A stretch of 64,000 nucleotides of DNA from contig NZ_CP065691.1 in assembly GCF_016027715.1 (NCBI RefSeq), positions 620,001 through 684,000 of the forward strand, given 5' to 3'. Below, piece by piece: positions 7,615 to 16,267 of the stretch. The notes below the pieces were generated by a model that saw only the letters and a program-made list of their open reading frames with translations, was not told the DNA's origin and ran no database searches. How positions within the stretch are numbered: position 1 is the stretch's first letter; every line of letters begins with the position of its first letter. A program made the position numbers and the translations under genes. The stretch is from Lactococcus garvieae. Its GTDB lineage: Bacteria; Bacillota; Bacilli; Lactobacillales; Streptococcaceae.

Positions 7615-9088
7615 ATTCACGATAATAGTCAGGTAATACAAACTGTTCATGATTTTCAAATTGTAAAGCTAGACGAAGCATCATCACCTCAGAATTCTTT
7701 TTACCCCAAAGTTGCACGCCTTGTGGGAGGTTGCTTTCAGTTTCCTTATAAACGGGAAGTGAAAGTGCAGGTTGCCCAGTGAGATTACTGATGAAATTAT
7801 AGGGAGTGAAATGCAGAGATGCTTCAAAGGCATTTGCGATAATCTCCGTCTGTTCATTAAAAGCATAGTGCGCAATATCTTTCATCTTTTCTATTAAATC
7901 ACTACTTATTAATTCCTCATCGATCGCTGGAGCTGTTTTTGCTGTTGTAGGCGTTAAAAAGAAATCAAAGTCTGTAAAAATCTTCTCGTCAAAGGTTGCA
8001 CAAGCTTCATCCCATAAGTTTAGAGCGTGGATGTAAGAGGCAGCATCAGCTTTCCGCCCAGCTTCTAAAAGAGCATAGGTCAATGTTTCAACATCATGAG
8101 GATTAATTTTCCGCTTGTTTGCAGCTTCCCAAGGCTTGAGCATGGCATAAGTTTCAGCGGCATTCATTTGGTAGTATGTCTGAACCAAAATACGTGCATC
8201 CAGGGGAAAAGATACTTCCGAGAGCTGGTGTCCTTGGTTTTTTAAAAAGTCAACCGCTTTTTGGAGAGCAGCCTTTGATGTATCGGAAATTTCAACTCCT
8301 GATATAGGGGAATCGAAAGAGTAGGCTATCCGTAAAGCTTGATCGGGTTCCGTCAAGTGATGCAAAACTTCTTTATCTAACAACTGTGTTTGATAGGGGT
8401 CAGCTTCCTGTGAGCGTTGCATTTCGGCTACAAAAGAAGCCGTATCACGAACCGAAACGGTTAAAGCCCCAGTCGTAGCAGCGCCTTGCCAACCACGATA
8501 ATTTCCCGGTCCTTGGGGCATAAGCCCCCGTGTCATCTTTAAGCCAATAAGCCCAGAAAAAGAAGCAGGAATACGAATCGAGCCACCACCGTCTGAAGCC
8601 CCAGCCATCGGAAAAATTCCAGAGGCAACAGCAGATGCTGCACCGCCGGATGATCCGCCCGAGTAGCAAGCAGTATTCCAAACATTCCGGGTGTCTCCAT
8701 ACAGTGCTGAATCCGATATGTTTTTGAAGCCAAATTCTGGAGAATTTGTCTGACCGAAAGGTGTTAATCCTGAATCCAGCAAAGCTTTAACGTAATTATC
8801 ATCGGAGCGTGCAATACTATTTTGAAAAAGCTTAGAACTAGATGTTGAGGGAAGGCCTGCATGATCTTGCCCTAACATTTTTAAAGGAAAGGGAAGACCT
8901 GCAAAATATCCTGACTTTGTTTTTATAATATCTTCCTGAGCCTTCGCCATATCATAATCAACTAGAGCATTGTACTTGGGATTAATTTCATCAATTTTTT
9001 TTTGCGTAATTGCTAGTAATTCAGTAGGGGTAACTTCACCTTGCCGAATTTTTTCGACCCAATATGTAGCATCTTTAATCGTTACCAT
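7613..9088 (-). CDS. Amidase (amidase signature family)
   Basis: 491 aa. The Ser-cisSer-Lys triad region is visible: Lys in LPFPLKMLG near residue 70, cis-Ser in [11 protein letters not shown], and nucleophile Ser in [14 protein letters not shown]. The family hydrolyses amides; substrate unknown, and GatA is less likely because gatB/gatC are absent and the sequence resembles stand-alone amidases. The ATG lies inside the 3' end of the upstream solute-binding gene (14-base overlap), so the two are translationally coupled. That pairing hints that the binding protein may deliver an amide or peptide substrate (inference). Confidence 0.85.
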   Translation of the reverse strand: MVTIKDATYWVEKIRQGEVTPTELLAITQKKIDEINPKYNALVDYDMAKAQEDIIKTKSGYFAGLPFPLKMLGQDHAGLPSTSSSKLFQNSIARSDDNYVKALLDSGLTPFGQTNSPEFGFKNISDSALYGDTRNVWNTACYSGGSSGGAASAVASGIFPMAGASDGGGSIRIPASFSGLIGLKMTRGLMPQGPGNYRGWQGAATTGALTVSVRDTASFVAEMQRSQEADPYQTQLLDKEVLHHLTEPDQALRIAYSFDSPISGVEISDTSKAALQKAVDFLKNQGHQLSEVSFPLDARILVQTYYQMNAAETYAMLKPWEAANKRKINPHDVETLTYALLEAGRKADAASYIHALNLWDEACATFDEKIFTDFDFFLTPTTAKTAPAIDEELISSDLIEKMKDIAHYAFNEQTEIIANAFEASLHFTPYNFISNLTGQPALSLPVYKETESNLPQGVQLWGKKNSEVMMLRLALQFENHEQFVLPDYYRE

Positions 9089-9923
9089 CTTTCATATCAT
9101 CCTCTCTGGGAGTGAAATCTCCCCCTAAGTATTTTTGAGAAAGTTTCTTCATTGTTCCATTTTTTTGCAATTTGACGAGTGCTTGGTCAACTTTTTCCTG
9201 TAAGTCTTTGTCCTCACTGTCTTTTCCAAAAAGGAAATAACTGAACCCCGTATGTTTGTCCGTTTCTCCAAGGTCAATAGGCGTTACCTTAAGTTTATAG
9301 TCATGTTGTTGTATAATCTGAGTTAATGAAATCTGGTCATAAATGACGAAATCACTCTTACCAGAATCTACGTCAGCGACATATGAAGGCAAAGGATAAC
9401 TTGCATCCATATATTTAAGCTTCATAGCTTTATCAGGATTTTCTTTGTTCCAATTTTCAAGCATGGTTGCAACTTGTACGCCTGATAGAACTTCGGTGGT
9501 TTTACCAGCCAGATCAGCTAGGGTTTTAACCTCTAAGTTAGGCTTGACAGCTACAGAAGTCGCTGACTTAGACAAGGGAAGAGAATAGTTATATTTCTCT
9601 GCACGCTCCGGCGTCCATGATAAAGCATTGGCGGCCATCTGAAAGCGACCATTATCGATGCCAGATAAAACTGAATTAAAATCTATAACCTGAAATTTCA
9701 ATTTATATTCAGGAAGCTCATCGAAGACAGCGCGTGCAAGTTCGACATCGTAACCCGTAAGCTCATCATTTTCCATATAAGTATTGGGCTTTGAATTGGC
9801 ATTGGTTGCCACGATGATTTCTTTCGGTTCAGACTTAACGTCTTCCTTTTTGCTACAAGCGGTCAATACCCCAAAAGAAGTGAGAGAAAATAAGGCTAGA
9901 CCTAAAACTAATTTTTTATTCAT
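9075..9923 (-). CDS. Amino-acid-type ABC transporter substrate-binding lipoprotein
   Basis: 282 aa with a lipoprotein signal peptide and lipobox LTAC (Cys at residue 23), followed by an SBP family-3 fold: ATNANSKPNTY, GYDVELARAVFDEL, FQMAANALSWTPERAEKY. This is the cystine/polar amino acid group. No permease or ATPase gene lies nearby, so it is an orphan. Its start is unusual: the only clear SD (AAGGAAGGG at 9948-9955) is about 25 bases before the ATG, with a GGGTT/AACCC hairpin in between, and a TAA directly precedes the ATG. Cotranscribed with the amidase. Confidence 0.85.
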   Translation of the reverse strand: MNKKLVLGLALFSLTSFGVLTACSKKEDVKSEPKEIIVATNANSKPNTYMENDELTGYDVELARAVFDELPEYKLKFQVIDFNSVLSGIDNGRFQMAANALSWTPERAEKYNYSLPLSKSATSVAVKPNLEVKTLADLAGKTTEVLSGVQVATMLENWNKENPDKAMKLKYMDASYPLPSYVADVDSGKSDFVIYDQISLTQIIQQHDYKLKVTPIDLGETDKHTGFSYFLFGKDSEDKDLQEKVDQALVKLQKNGTMKKLSQKYLGGDFTPREDDMKDGND

Positions 9924-10061
9924 TTATGTAAATGGGTTCTTGCAAACCCTTCCTTTCTGTATGTTTTTATTTTAGCAAAATTTAATAATCCAGTAGCTTT
10001 TTATGTTTACAAATTTTTGGTATCATCAGAACAGTACGATAGTGATAAGGAAGGGTATAAA

Positions 10062-10499
10062 ATGGTAAAACATATATTTAATTCAAAGATTACTTGGCCA
10101 GGAGGGCGTGATGCCGTAGGCGACATTCAGACAGGAGTTCTCCAAGAAAAAATTTCTATTCCCGCAAGTATGGATGGCCCAGGACTAGGGACAAATCCAG
10201 ATGAAATGCTTTTAGGTGCAGCCAGTACTTGCTATACGATTACTTTAGCCGCACTGCTAGAGCGTAATCAAATAGATGCAGTCACCTTCCACGTTGATTC
10301 AGAAGCTACAGTAAGTGTCGAAAAGGGAGTCTTTAAATATGAAAAGATTATACATAGTGTGTACTTGAAAGTAGCGAAGGGAACAGACTTGGAAAAAACA
10401 CGTCGACTTGCAGTGTATGCAGAAAATTCTTGTATGATTTCACGCGCTATACAAGGGAATGTAGTGATAGAAATGAAACTTAAGCTAGAAGTCGAATAA
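10062..10499 (+). CDS. OsmC/Ohr-family protein
   Basis: 145 aa from the ATG at 10062, which has GGAAGGG upstream; a longer frame from 10017 lacks an SD. The motifs NPDEMLLGAASTCYTITLAALLE (first redox Cys) and ENSCMISRAI (second Cys) match the OsmC/Ohr fold, whose two cysteines reduce organic hydroperoxides in Ohr/OsmC members. GTNPDE fits the conserved start of this region. Its divergent position to the amidase operon leaves a 138-base shared upstream region. Likely role: thiol-dependent peroxide defence, in keeping with the other redox genes. Exact subfamily uncertain. Confidence 0.82.
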   Translation: MVKHIFNSKITWPGGRDAVGDIQTGVLQEKISIPASMDGPGLGTNPDEMLLGAASTCYTITLAALLERNQIDAVTFHVDSEATVSVEKGVFKYEKIIHSVYLKVAKGTDLEKTRRLAVYAENSCMISRAIQGNVVIEMKLKLEVE

Positions 10500-10562
10500 T
10501 AGCTAACTTTTTTGGAAAAATAGCATCCGCATTTTTATTTTGATAAGTGGCAAGCTCCAACA

Positions 10563-10571
10563 TGATATAAT
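10563..10571 (+). promoter_or_regulatory. Extended -10 promoter of gshF
   Basis: TGATATAAT at 10563-10571. A TTGATA at 10540-10545 is a possible, slightly distant -35. Confidence 0.6.
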
Positions 10572-10628
10572 AACAGTGAAAGTTTTACATACTGTCTCAA
10601 ATAAAATATAGAAACTCTGGAAAGAAAA

Positions 10629-12887
10629 ATGACTATTTCTTATAGAAAAATATTATCTCATTCAAAAGTAAGACCCCACCTTTTTCAAGCACGTTTTGGC
10701 TTAGAAAGAGAAGGACATCGGATTGATGACTTCGGAAATTTGAGTTCACTGCCTCATCCTAAAGCTTTAGGATCACGTAGTTTTCATCCTTATATCCAAA
10801 CTGATTTTGCTGAAACTCAGCTTGAAGCCATCACTCCTGTATTTGAACGTTCTGATCAGCCTTTACAATTTATGGAGGCACTCCATGACGTGATGATACG
10901 CTCGTTAGAAAAAAAAGAACTTCTCTGGGTACAGTCTATGCCACCAGCTTTACCTGAAAAGGAAGAAGACATTCAGCTGGCACAGTTAGAGCAAGAAGAA
11001 GACGTTGCTTATCGTCAGGGTTTAGCTTCAAAATACGGCAAACGTAAGCAGATGGTATCAGGCATTCACTATAATTTTGAATTTTCTGAAGATCTGTTGA
11101 GAGTTATGTGGGAGCAGCAAACAGAAAAGGACTTTAAGAGTTTCAAAACGGAAGTATATATGAAACTTTCTCGACAATATTTACGTTACATGTGGATTAT
11201 TACTTATTGTTTAGGTGGTTCACCACGCGCGAATGCAGGCTTCTTTACTGACAAGTTCGCAAGCCCCAGACAACCTGCCCGCTCTCTCCGAAACTCAAAG
11301 TTTGGCTACCGCAATGCCGAAGATATCTTCGTAAGTTATGAAAATTTGGAAAAATACTATAGTAACTTAGAAGGCTACGTTAAAGCTGGTGAACTGTCTG
11401 AAATGAAAGAATTTTATTCGGCAGTACGCCTACGGGGTGGAAAACGGGTAGAAGAACTTCTAGAAAAGGGCATTCAATATGTTGAATTTCGTAATTTTGA
11501 CTTAAATCCCTTTGTGCGTGTAGCTATGGACAAGGATACAAGCCGTTTCGTTCATCTATTTGCCCTTTATTTGATAGCCAAAGAAGAAGAAGAAACACCG
11601 AATGTGAGTCAAAAGTATGGTGAAGCTATAAATGACGAAGTTGCACTTGAAAATCCATTAGAGAAGACGGCTTACTATGAGGAAGGTTCTCTCTTTTTCA
11701 CTGAGATGCGCCATTTCGCCCAAGAATTGAACTTTTCAGCCGAAGATCAAATGATTATTGCTCAATTTGCTCGCATGATTGAGCATCCAGAAGAAACTTT
11801 AGCTGGGCGCATGGAGCTTGCTTATCAAGAAAATAATAATTTTGCTTTAGAGTTAGCAGAAACTTATCGGGCACAGACCTTCGAGCGTCCTTTTCAACTG
11901 TCTGGCTTTACAGATTTGGAATTGTCTACTCAAAACCTACTCTTTGATGCCATCCAAAAAGGACTCAAGGTAGAGATATTAGATGCACACGATCAGATGA
12001 TTTCACTTAAGTATGAATCTCATGAAGAAATTATTGAGAAGGGAAACATGACTTCCAAAGATTCCATGGTGGCTTATGCTATCATGGAAAATAAAGTGGT
12101 GACCAAAAAGCTCTTAAAACGGAAGCAGCTAAATACTCCTAAAGGTCAAGAGTTCACAGATATAGCCGAAGCAACTCGTGCCTATACAGTATTTCAAGAC
12201 AAGGCTATTGTAGTAAAACCCAAGTCAACAAATTATGGTTTAGGTATTTCCATATTTAAAAAGCCAGCTACAGAAGAACAGTTCCAAAAAGCTTTGGCTA
12301 TTGCTTTTAAAGAAGATAAAGAAGTGATTGTGGAGGAATTTATCTCTGGTACCGAGTACCGCTTTTTCGTGCTAAATGGCAAAACAATTGCTGTCCTTCG
12401 CAGAGATGCAGCCCACGTCATCGGCGATGGTACATCCACTATCGCCGAACTGGTTACTCAAAAAAATGAAAATCCTCTACGGGGGCATGACCATCGTTTC
12501 CCCCTCGAAAAAATACAGCTTGGGGACACAGAGAAGCTAATGCTTGAAGTTCAAGGTTATACAGTAGAGAGTATTCCTCCAAAAGATGTAAAGATAAATC
12601 TTCGCGAGAATTCAAATGTTTCGACAGGAGGGGATTCCATTGATATGACAGATGAAATGCCCGAAGCATACAAGCTTATTGCAGAGAAAGCCGCCCAAGC
12701 ATTACAGGTCAATATAACTGGTGTGGATCTCCTCATTGATGATATAACAGATAAAACAGCAAGGAAATACAGCATTATAGAAGCAAATTTTAATCCAGCT
12801 ATGTTGTTTCATCTGTATCCACTTAAGGGCAAAGGAAGACGTGTAACCATGGAAGTTTTACGTTTCCTTTTTCCTGAAATATTTTAA
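10629..12887 (+). CDS. gshF: Bifunctional glutamate-cysteine ligase / glutathione synthetase GshF (GshAB)
   Basis: 752 aa, the usual length of GshF. The N-terminal ~450 residues are glutamate-cysteine ligase (FGLEREGHRI, then DFAETQLEAITP). The C-terminal ~270 residues are an ATP-grasp domain (VVKPKSTNYGLGISIF, VIVEEFISGTEYRFFVL, NVSTGGDSIDMTDEMP) that adds glycine. The protein thus makes glutathione from Glu, Cys and Gly in two ATP-dependent steps. GshF is known in streptococci, enterococci and Listeria; typical L. lactis is reported not to make glutathione. Transcribed alone from an extended -10 promoter. The frame is intact. Confidence 0.95.
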   Translation: MTISYRKILSHSKVRPHLFQARFGLEREGHRIDDFGNLSSLPHPKALGSRSFHPYIQTDFAETQLEAITPVFERSDQPLQFMEALHDVMIRSLEKKELLWVQSMPPALPEKEEDIQLAQLEQEEDVAYRQGLASKYGKRKQMVSGIHYNFEFSEDLLRVMWEQQTEKDFKSFKTEVYMKLSRQYLRYMWIITYCLGGSPRANAGFFTDKFASPRQPARSLRNSKFGYRNAEDIFVSYENLEKYYSNLEGYVKAGELSEMKEFYSAVRLRGGKRVEELLEKGIQYVEFRNFDLNPFVRVAMDKDTSRFVHLFALYLIAKEEEETPNVSQKYGEAINDEVALENPLEKTAYYEEGSLFFTEMRHFAQELNFSAEDQMIIAQFARMIEHPEETLAGRMELAYQENNNFALELAETYRAQTFERPFQLSGFTDLELSTQNLLFDAIQKGLKVEILDAHDQMISLKYESHEEIIEKGNMTSKDSMVAYAIMENKVVTKKLLKRKQLNTPKGQEFTDIAEATRAYTVFQDKAIVVKPKSTNYGLGISIFKKPATEEQFQKALAIAFKEDKEVIVEEFISGTEYRFFVLNGKTIAVLRRDAAHVIGDGTSTIAELVTQKNENPLRGHDHRFPLEKIQLGDTEKLMLEVQGYTVESIPPKDVKINLRENSNVSTGGDSIDMTDEMPEAYKLIAEKAAQALQVNITGVDLLIDDITDKTARKYSIIEANFNPAMLFHLYPLKGKGRRVTMEVLRFLFPEIF

Positions 12888-12965
12888 CTATTGTATGGTA
12901 TTTAGGAACATTAAGAAGAATAAAAGGTATAATAAATTTATACTTTTTAATTTTATGAAATAATA

Positions 12966-12974
12966 TGATAGAAT
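12966..12974 (+). promoter_or_regulatory. Predicted extended -10 promoter of the MFS gene
   Basis: TGATAGAAT at 12966-12974, about 85 bases before the ATG and upstream of the hairpin at 12998-13036. Confidence 0.45.
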
Positions 12975-12997
12975 AGTACTAATAAATTGAATACAAT

Positions 12998-13036
12998 AAA
13001 AAGGCGGTTTCAAATTTTTTGAATCTGTCTTTTTAT
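12998..13036 (+). terminator. Terminator-like hairpin in the leader of the MFS gene
   Basis: AAAAAGGCGGTTTCAAA can pair with TTTGAATCTGTCTTTTT (two G-U pairs, one mismatch) and ends in a T run. It either terminates gshF transcripts or attenuates the MFS gene, because the predicted -10 lies just upstream of it. Confidence 0.45.
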
Positions 13037-13058
13037 CGGATTATTGGGGTGTAGCATT

Positions 13059-14219
13059 ATGACAAATAAAAAGTGGATGATTAATCTAGCAATTTCAAAC
13101 TTATTGCTAGTCTTCTTAGGAGTAGGACTTGTTATTCCTGTTCTGCCACAACTTAAAGAACAGATGCACTTTTCTGGAACAACAATGGGAATGATGATAT
13201 CCATCTTTGCTATTGCTCAGTTGGTTGCATCACCTATTGCGGGGCATTTATCAGATAAAGTGGGTCGTAAAAAACTGATTGCTTTAGGTATGATTATTTT
13301 TGCTGTTTCTGAACTTTTATTTGGTTTGGCACAAGTCAAATCGTTATTTTACGTATCGCGCGCCTTAGGTGGTGTGGCCGCGGCCTTGCTTATGCCCTCC
13401 GTTACAGCCTATGTAGCAGATTTAACAACATTAGGTGAGCGTGCTAAAGCTATGGGAAAAGTTTCCGCAGCTATTAGTGGAGGTTTCATTATTGGGCCTG
13501 GTGTGGGTGGTTTCATAGCAACTTTTGGTATACGTGTGCCTTTCTATGTGGCAGCCTTTTTAGCATTTATTGGGTTTGTCATGAGTATGACTATACTAAA
13601 AGAGCCAGAAAAAACAATGGATATCAATCCTGATACCCCTAAAGCTTCCTTTTTGGATATCCTTAAAAATCCAATGTTCACCTCTCTTTTTGTCGTTATC
13701 TTGATTTCTTCATTTGGTCTGCAAGCTTTTGAGTCAATCTATAGCATTATGGCAACGATTAACTTTGGCTTCACCACAAGTGAAATTGCGTTGGTGATTA
13801 CTGTAGGGGGTGTCCTTGCTCTCTTCTTCCAACTTTTCCTCTTCGATTGGATTGTTGGAAAAATTGGGGAAATGCACTTGATTCATGTGACTTTCTTTGC
13901 CAGTGCGCTCTTTATTGCGGTGATTGCCTTTACGGGTAACCGCATCATTGTCGCTCTTTCTACTTTTGTCGTTTTCCTCGCTTTTGATTTGTTTAGACCT
14001 GCAGTTACAACTTATCTTTCAAAACATGCAGGCGATCAGCAAGGTGCTATCAATGGTTTAAACTCAACCTTTACAAGTTTTGGTAATATCTTAGGTCCCT
14101 TAGCTGCTGGGGTTATGTTTGATATTAATCACTTTTTCCCCTATTATATTTCAGCAATTATTTTGTTTGGAACAGGAATTTTATCAACACTCATGAATCG
14201 TAAGAGTAAAAAAAGTTAA
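13059..14219 (+). CDS. MFS drug efflux transporter, DHA1 (TetA/NorA-like)
   Basis: 386 aa from the ATG at 13059; a TTG 15 bases upstream is also possible. Twelve hydrophobic helices. Motif A is seen as GHLSDKVGRKKLI between helices 2 and 3, and motif C as GGFIIGPGVGGF in helix 5, marking a drug:H+ antiporter of the 12-helix group. Its likely job is export of drugs or other hydrophobic compounds; substrate unknown. A terminator-like hairpin lies in the leader, so attenuation is possible. A terminator shared with the converging HdeD-like gene follows. Confidence 0.85.
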   Translation: MTNKKWMINLAISNLLLVFLGVGLVIPVLPQLKEQMHFSGTTMGMMISIFAIAQLVASPIAGHLSDKVGRKKLIALGMIIFAVSELLFGLAQVKSLFYVSRALGGVAAALLMPSVTAYVADLTTLGERAKAMGKVSAAISGGFIIGPGVGGFIATFGIRVPFYVAAFLAFIGFVMSMTILKEPEKTMDINPDTPKASFLDILKNPMFTSLFVVILISSFGLQAFESIYSIMATINFGFTTSEIALVITVGGVLALFFQLFLFDWIVGKIGEMHLIHVTFFASALFIAVIAFTGNRIIVALSTFVVFLAFDLFRPAVTTYLSKHAGDQQGAINGLNSTFTSFGNILGPLAAGVMFDINHFFPYYISAIILFGTGILSTLMNRKSKKS

Positions 14220-14228
14220 ACTTTAAAG

Positions 14229-14262
14229 AAAAAAGAGTTCCCATGAGAACTCTTTTTTTTTA
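14229..14262. terminator. Bidirectional terminator
   Basis: AAAAAAGAGTTC pairs with GAACTCTTTTTT, with poly-A/poly-T on both sides, between convergent genes. Confidence 0.85.
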
Positions 14263-14265
14263 TAC

Positions 14266-14796
14266 TTACCAAGTAAAATAACGGATAAGTTTAAAGATAC
14301 CTAGAACAAGTACAACTACTCCTAAAAGTGTCCAAAGGGCCATTGCACCCCATAATGGTGTGAGCAGAAGCATGAATCCCGCTACTACACTGAGCAGTCC
14401 AGATAAAATTGTCCAGGGCTTTGATGGTGAGTAAGGCACGTAGCCGAAAGATACAAAGCCTTCTGTTATCCAAGTGAAACCAACTAAAATCCCAATAATA
14501 ATAAATAAGGTTGTTGTTGCCGCAGCCAAATTGATTAAGGAGAAAAGGCCAGCAATCAAATAGACAGTCCCTAAGAGAAGGTGTCCAAATCTTGACCATG
14601 GATTTTCATTCATCAAAGCAAAAATAGATACAAGATAAGAAATTCCAATTAAAATAAAGGAAATCCCAATTAGAACGGTACCTACCTGTGCAGTACGTCC
14701 AGGCCAGAAGAGGATAAGCAGTCCAATAAGTGTGGAAATAAGACCGTTAATTCCGACGTTTTTACGTAATTTTTTTGAAAAATCTTCAGAAAACAT
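14266..14796 (-). CDS. HdeD-family (DUF308) membrane protein
   Basis: 176 aa with six hydrophobic helices in three pairs, each of the NG-xxx-x-IGLLILFWPG type typical of DUF308/HdeD. In E. coli HdeD is linked to acid resistance; in firmicutes the function is open. SD is AAAGGGG, about eight bases before the ATG. Monocistronic, convergent with the MFS gene. A TATAAT on the minus strand at 14827-14832 is a plausible -10. Confidence 0.8.
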   Translation of the reverse strand: MFSEDFSKKLRKNVGINGLISTLIGLLILFWPGRTAQVGTVLIGISFILIGISYLVSIFALMNENPWSRFGHLLLGTVYLIAGLFSLINLAAATTTLFIIIGILVGFTWITEGFVSFGYVPYSPSKPWTILSGLLSVVAGFMLLLTPLWGAMALWTLLGVVVLVLGIFKLIRYFTW

Positions 14797-14881
14797 ATTA
14801 ATACCCCTTTCTTTTCTGATATCTTAATTATAACTTATTTTTGAATGGAAAGCGTACAATTCATTTCGTTAGTTATTATAA

Positions 14882-14910
14882 TTGACATTCGGAGAGCGGA
14901 CATTTATACT
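14882..14910 (+). promoter_or_regulatory. Promoter of the Rrf2 regulator gene
   Basis: Consensus TTGACA (14882-14887), 17 bases, TATACT (14905-14910). Confidence 0.8.
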
Positions 14911-14941
14911 TAAAGTAAATTGAGAGTTTAAGGAGAAAATA

Positions 14942-15382
14942 ATGCAAATATCGAGTCGGTTTACCATTGCGCTTCATATTTTCGCTTGTATCCACACGTT
15001 TGAAGGAAAACATAAGATTACCAGTGATTTTTTGGCGACGAGCATCAATGTTAATCCTGTTATCATCAGAAGAGTACTTCAGCAACTTAAAGCAAACGAG
15101 TTGGTTACTGTGACTAGAGGAAGTGGTGGCGCAGAGATTGCTAAACCCGTGGTTGAGATTTCTTTATTTGATGTTTACAATGCTGTAGAGGTAGTGAATA
15201 AAAAAGGACTGTTCCATTTTCATGAGCATCCAAGCCCTAACTGTTCTGTAGGGAAAAACATCCATCAGGTACTTGACGGTAAACTTGATTTAATCCAAAA
15301 AGCAATGGAAGACCAAATGAAAGCCATGTCCTTGCAAGAGGTTATGACAGATATTGATCATTATGTAGCTATTAATCCTTAA
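14942..15382 (+). CDS. Rrf2-family transcriptional regulator (YwnA-like)
   Basis: 146 aa. The Rrf2 winged-helix start is clear: MQISSRFTIALHIFACI, then TSDFLATSINVNPVIIRRVLQQL as the recognition helix and GGAEIAKP as the wing. It lacks the three-Cys cluster of IscR/NsrR; one Cys sits near residue 16 and another near residue 101, so a thiol switch rather than an Fe-S cluster is more likely. SD is AAGGAG. The next gene, 88 bases on, has its own promoter with an inverted repeat that is a good candidate operator for this protein. Confidence 0.85.
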   Translation: MQISSRFTIALHIFACIHTFEGKHKITSDFLATSINVNPVIIRRVLQQLKANELVTVTRGSGGAEIAKPVVEISLFDVYNAVEVVNKKGLFHFHEHPSPNCSVGKNIHQVLDGKLDLIQKAMEDQMKAMSLQEVMTDIDHYVAINP

Positions 15383-15393
15383 AAACAAAATCG

Positions 15394-15422
15394 TTGACTT
15401 TTACAGGCAGCTTATGTAGAAT
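15394..15422 (+). promoter_or_regulatory. Promoter of the NAD(P)-binding protein gene
   Basis: TTGACT (15394-15399), 17 bases, TAGAAT (15417-15422). Confidence 0.75.
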
Positions 15423-15424
15423 TA

Positions 15425-15447
15425 GTTGTAACAAAAAACATTACAAC
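15425..15447 (+). promoter_or_regulatory. Inverted-repeat operator, candidate Rrf2 site
   Basis: GTTGTAA and TTACAAC are perfect inverted repeats nine bases apart, directly downstream of the -10 box, a standard repressor position. Confidence 0.6.
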
Positions 15448-15470
15448 AAAGAATGACATGGAGGTCAAAT

Positions 15471-16100
15471 ATGAAATTAGCAGTAGTAGCAGCAAATGGT
15501 AAAGCCGGTCGTCACATTGTTCAAGAGGCAGTAGATAAAGGTCTGGATGTTACAGCCATTGTCCGTGGTGAAAATAAAACAGCAGCTCAGTCAACACTTC
15601 AGAAAGATTTGTTTGATTTGACCAAAGAAGACATCAAGGATTTTGATGTTATTATCGATGCGTTTGGCACTTGGGCGGAGGACAGTCTTGTACAACATAC
15701 AACATCTATTCAACATCTCGCTGATTTAGTTGAAGATACAGACAAACGCTTGTTAATCGTAGGTGGCGCTGGGAGTCTTTATCTCACTCCAGAACATGAT
15801 TTGGCGCTCTATCAGTCCGAAGGGTTCCCAGAAGCTTTCAAGCCATTAGCTACAGCTATGTCTGATTCTCTTGTAGAATTAAGAAAGCGTAATAACGTAA
15901 AATGGACGTACGTGAGCCCTGCTGCTGATTTCCAAGCGGATGGTGAACCAACAGGCGACTATGTGATTGCTGGTGAGGAATTTACTCTCAACGATAAAGG
16001 TGAAAGCATTATCAGTTATGCGGACTATGCTAAAGCGATGATTAACATTGCTCTTGAAGGTAATTACGTTGGTCAACGTATTAGTGTTTTTCAAAAATAA
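15471..16100 (+). CDS. NAD(P)H-binding SDR-type protein (NmrA/YwnB-like)
   Basis: 209 aa from the ATG at 15471 behind GGAGG. The N-terminus MKLAVVAANGKAGRHIVQEA is a dinucleotide-binding glycine motif (AANGKAG), and the rest matches the NAD(P)-binding domain-10 group. The classical YxxxK catalytic pair of SDRs is not obvious, so it may be a sensor or a quinone-type reductase. In many firmicutes this family lies beside an Rrf2 regulator (ywnA/ywnB), as here. Probably repressed through the inverted repeat at 15425-15447 and induced by an electrophile or oxidant (inference). Confidence 0.8.
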   Translation: MKLAVVAANGKAGRHIVQEAVDKGLDVTAIVRGENKTAAQSTLQKDLFDLTKEDIKDFDVIIDAFGTWAEDSLVQHTTSIQHLADLVEDTDKRLLIVGGAGSLYLTPEHDLALYQSEGFPEAFKPLATAMSDSLVELRKRNNVKWTYVSPAADFQADGEPTGDYVIAGEEFTLNDKGESIISYADYAKAMINIALEGNYVGQRISVFQK

Positions 16101-16144
16101 CAAAAATAAAGGGTTATCTTAAGTGATTTCCCTTTATTTTTGTT
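16099..16144 (+). terminator. Intrinsic terminator
   Basis: AACAAAAATAAAGGG pairs with CCCTTTATTTTTGTT. Confidence 0.75.
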
Positions 16145-16175
16145 ATAAAACAGATGTAAAAGAGTGAGCAAATTG

Positions 16176-16192
16176 TTTGACCTTTACTGACC
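16176..16192 (+). promoter_or_regulatory. CtsR operator of clpB
   Basis: Read on the minus strand, GGTCAGTAAAGGTCAAA matches the CtsR box RGTCAAANANRGTCAAA at all but two positions. It covers the -35 box. Confidence 0.75.
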
Positions 16193-16205
16193 AAAGAGAT
16201 ATAAT
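16177..16205 (+). promoter_or_regulatory. clpB promoter
   Basis: TTGACC (16177-16182), 17 bases, TATAAT (16200-16205), overlapped by the CtsR box. Confidence 0.8.
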
Positions 16206-16267
16206 AAAAAGGTAGTAAGAAAAATGAGAAAATTACTACATTAATATGAAATGAATCGAGGTGCATT

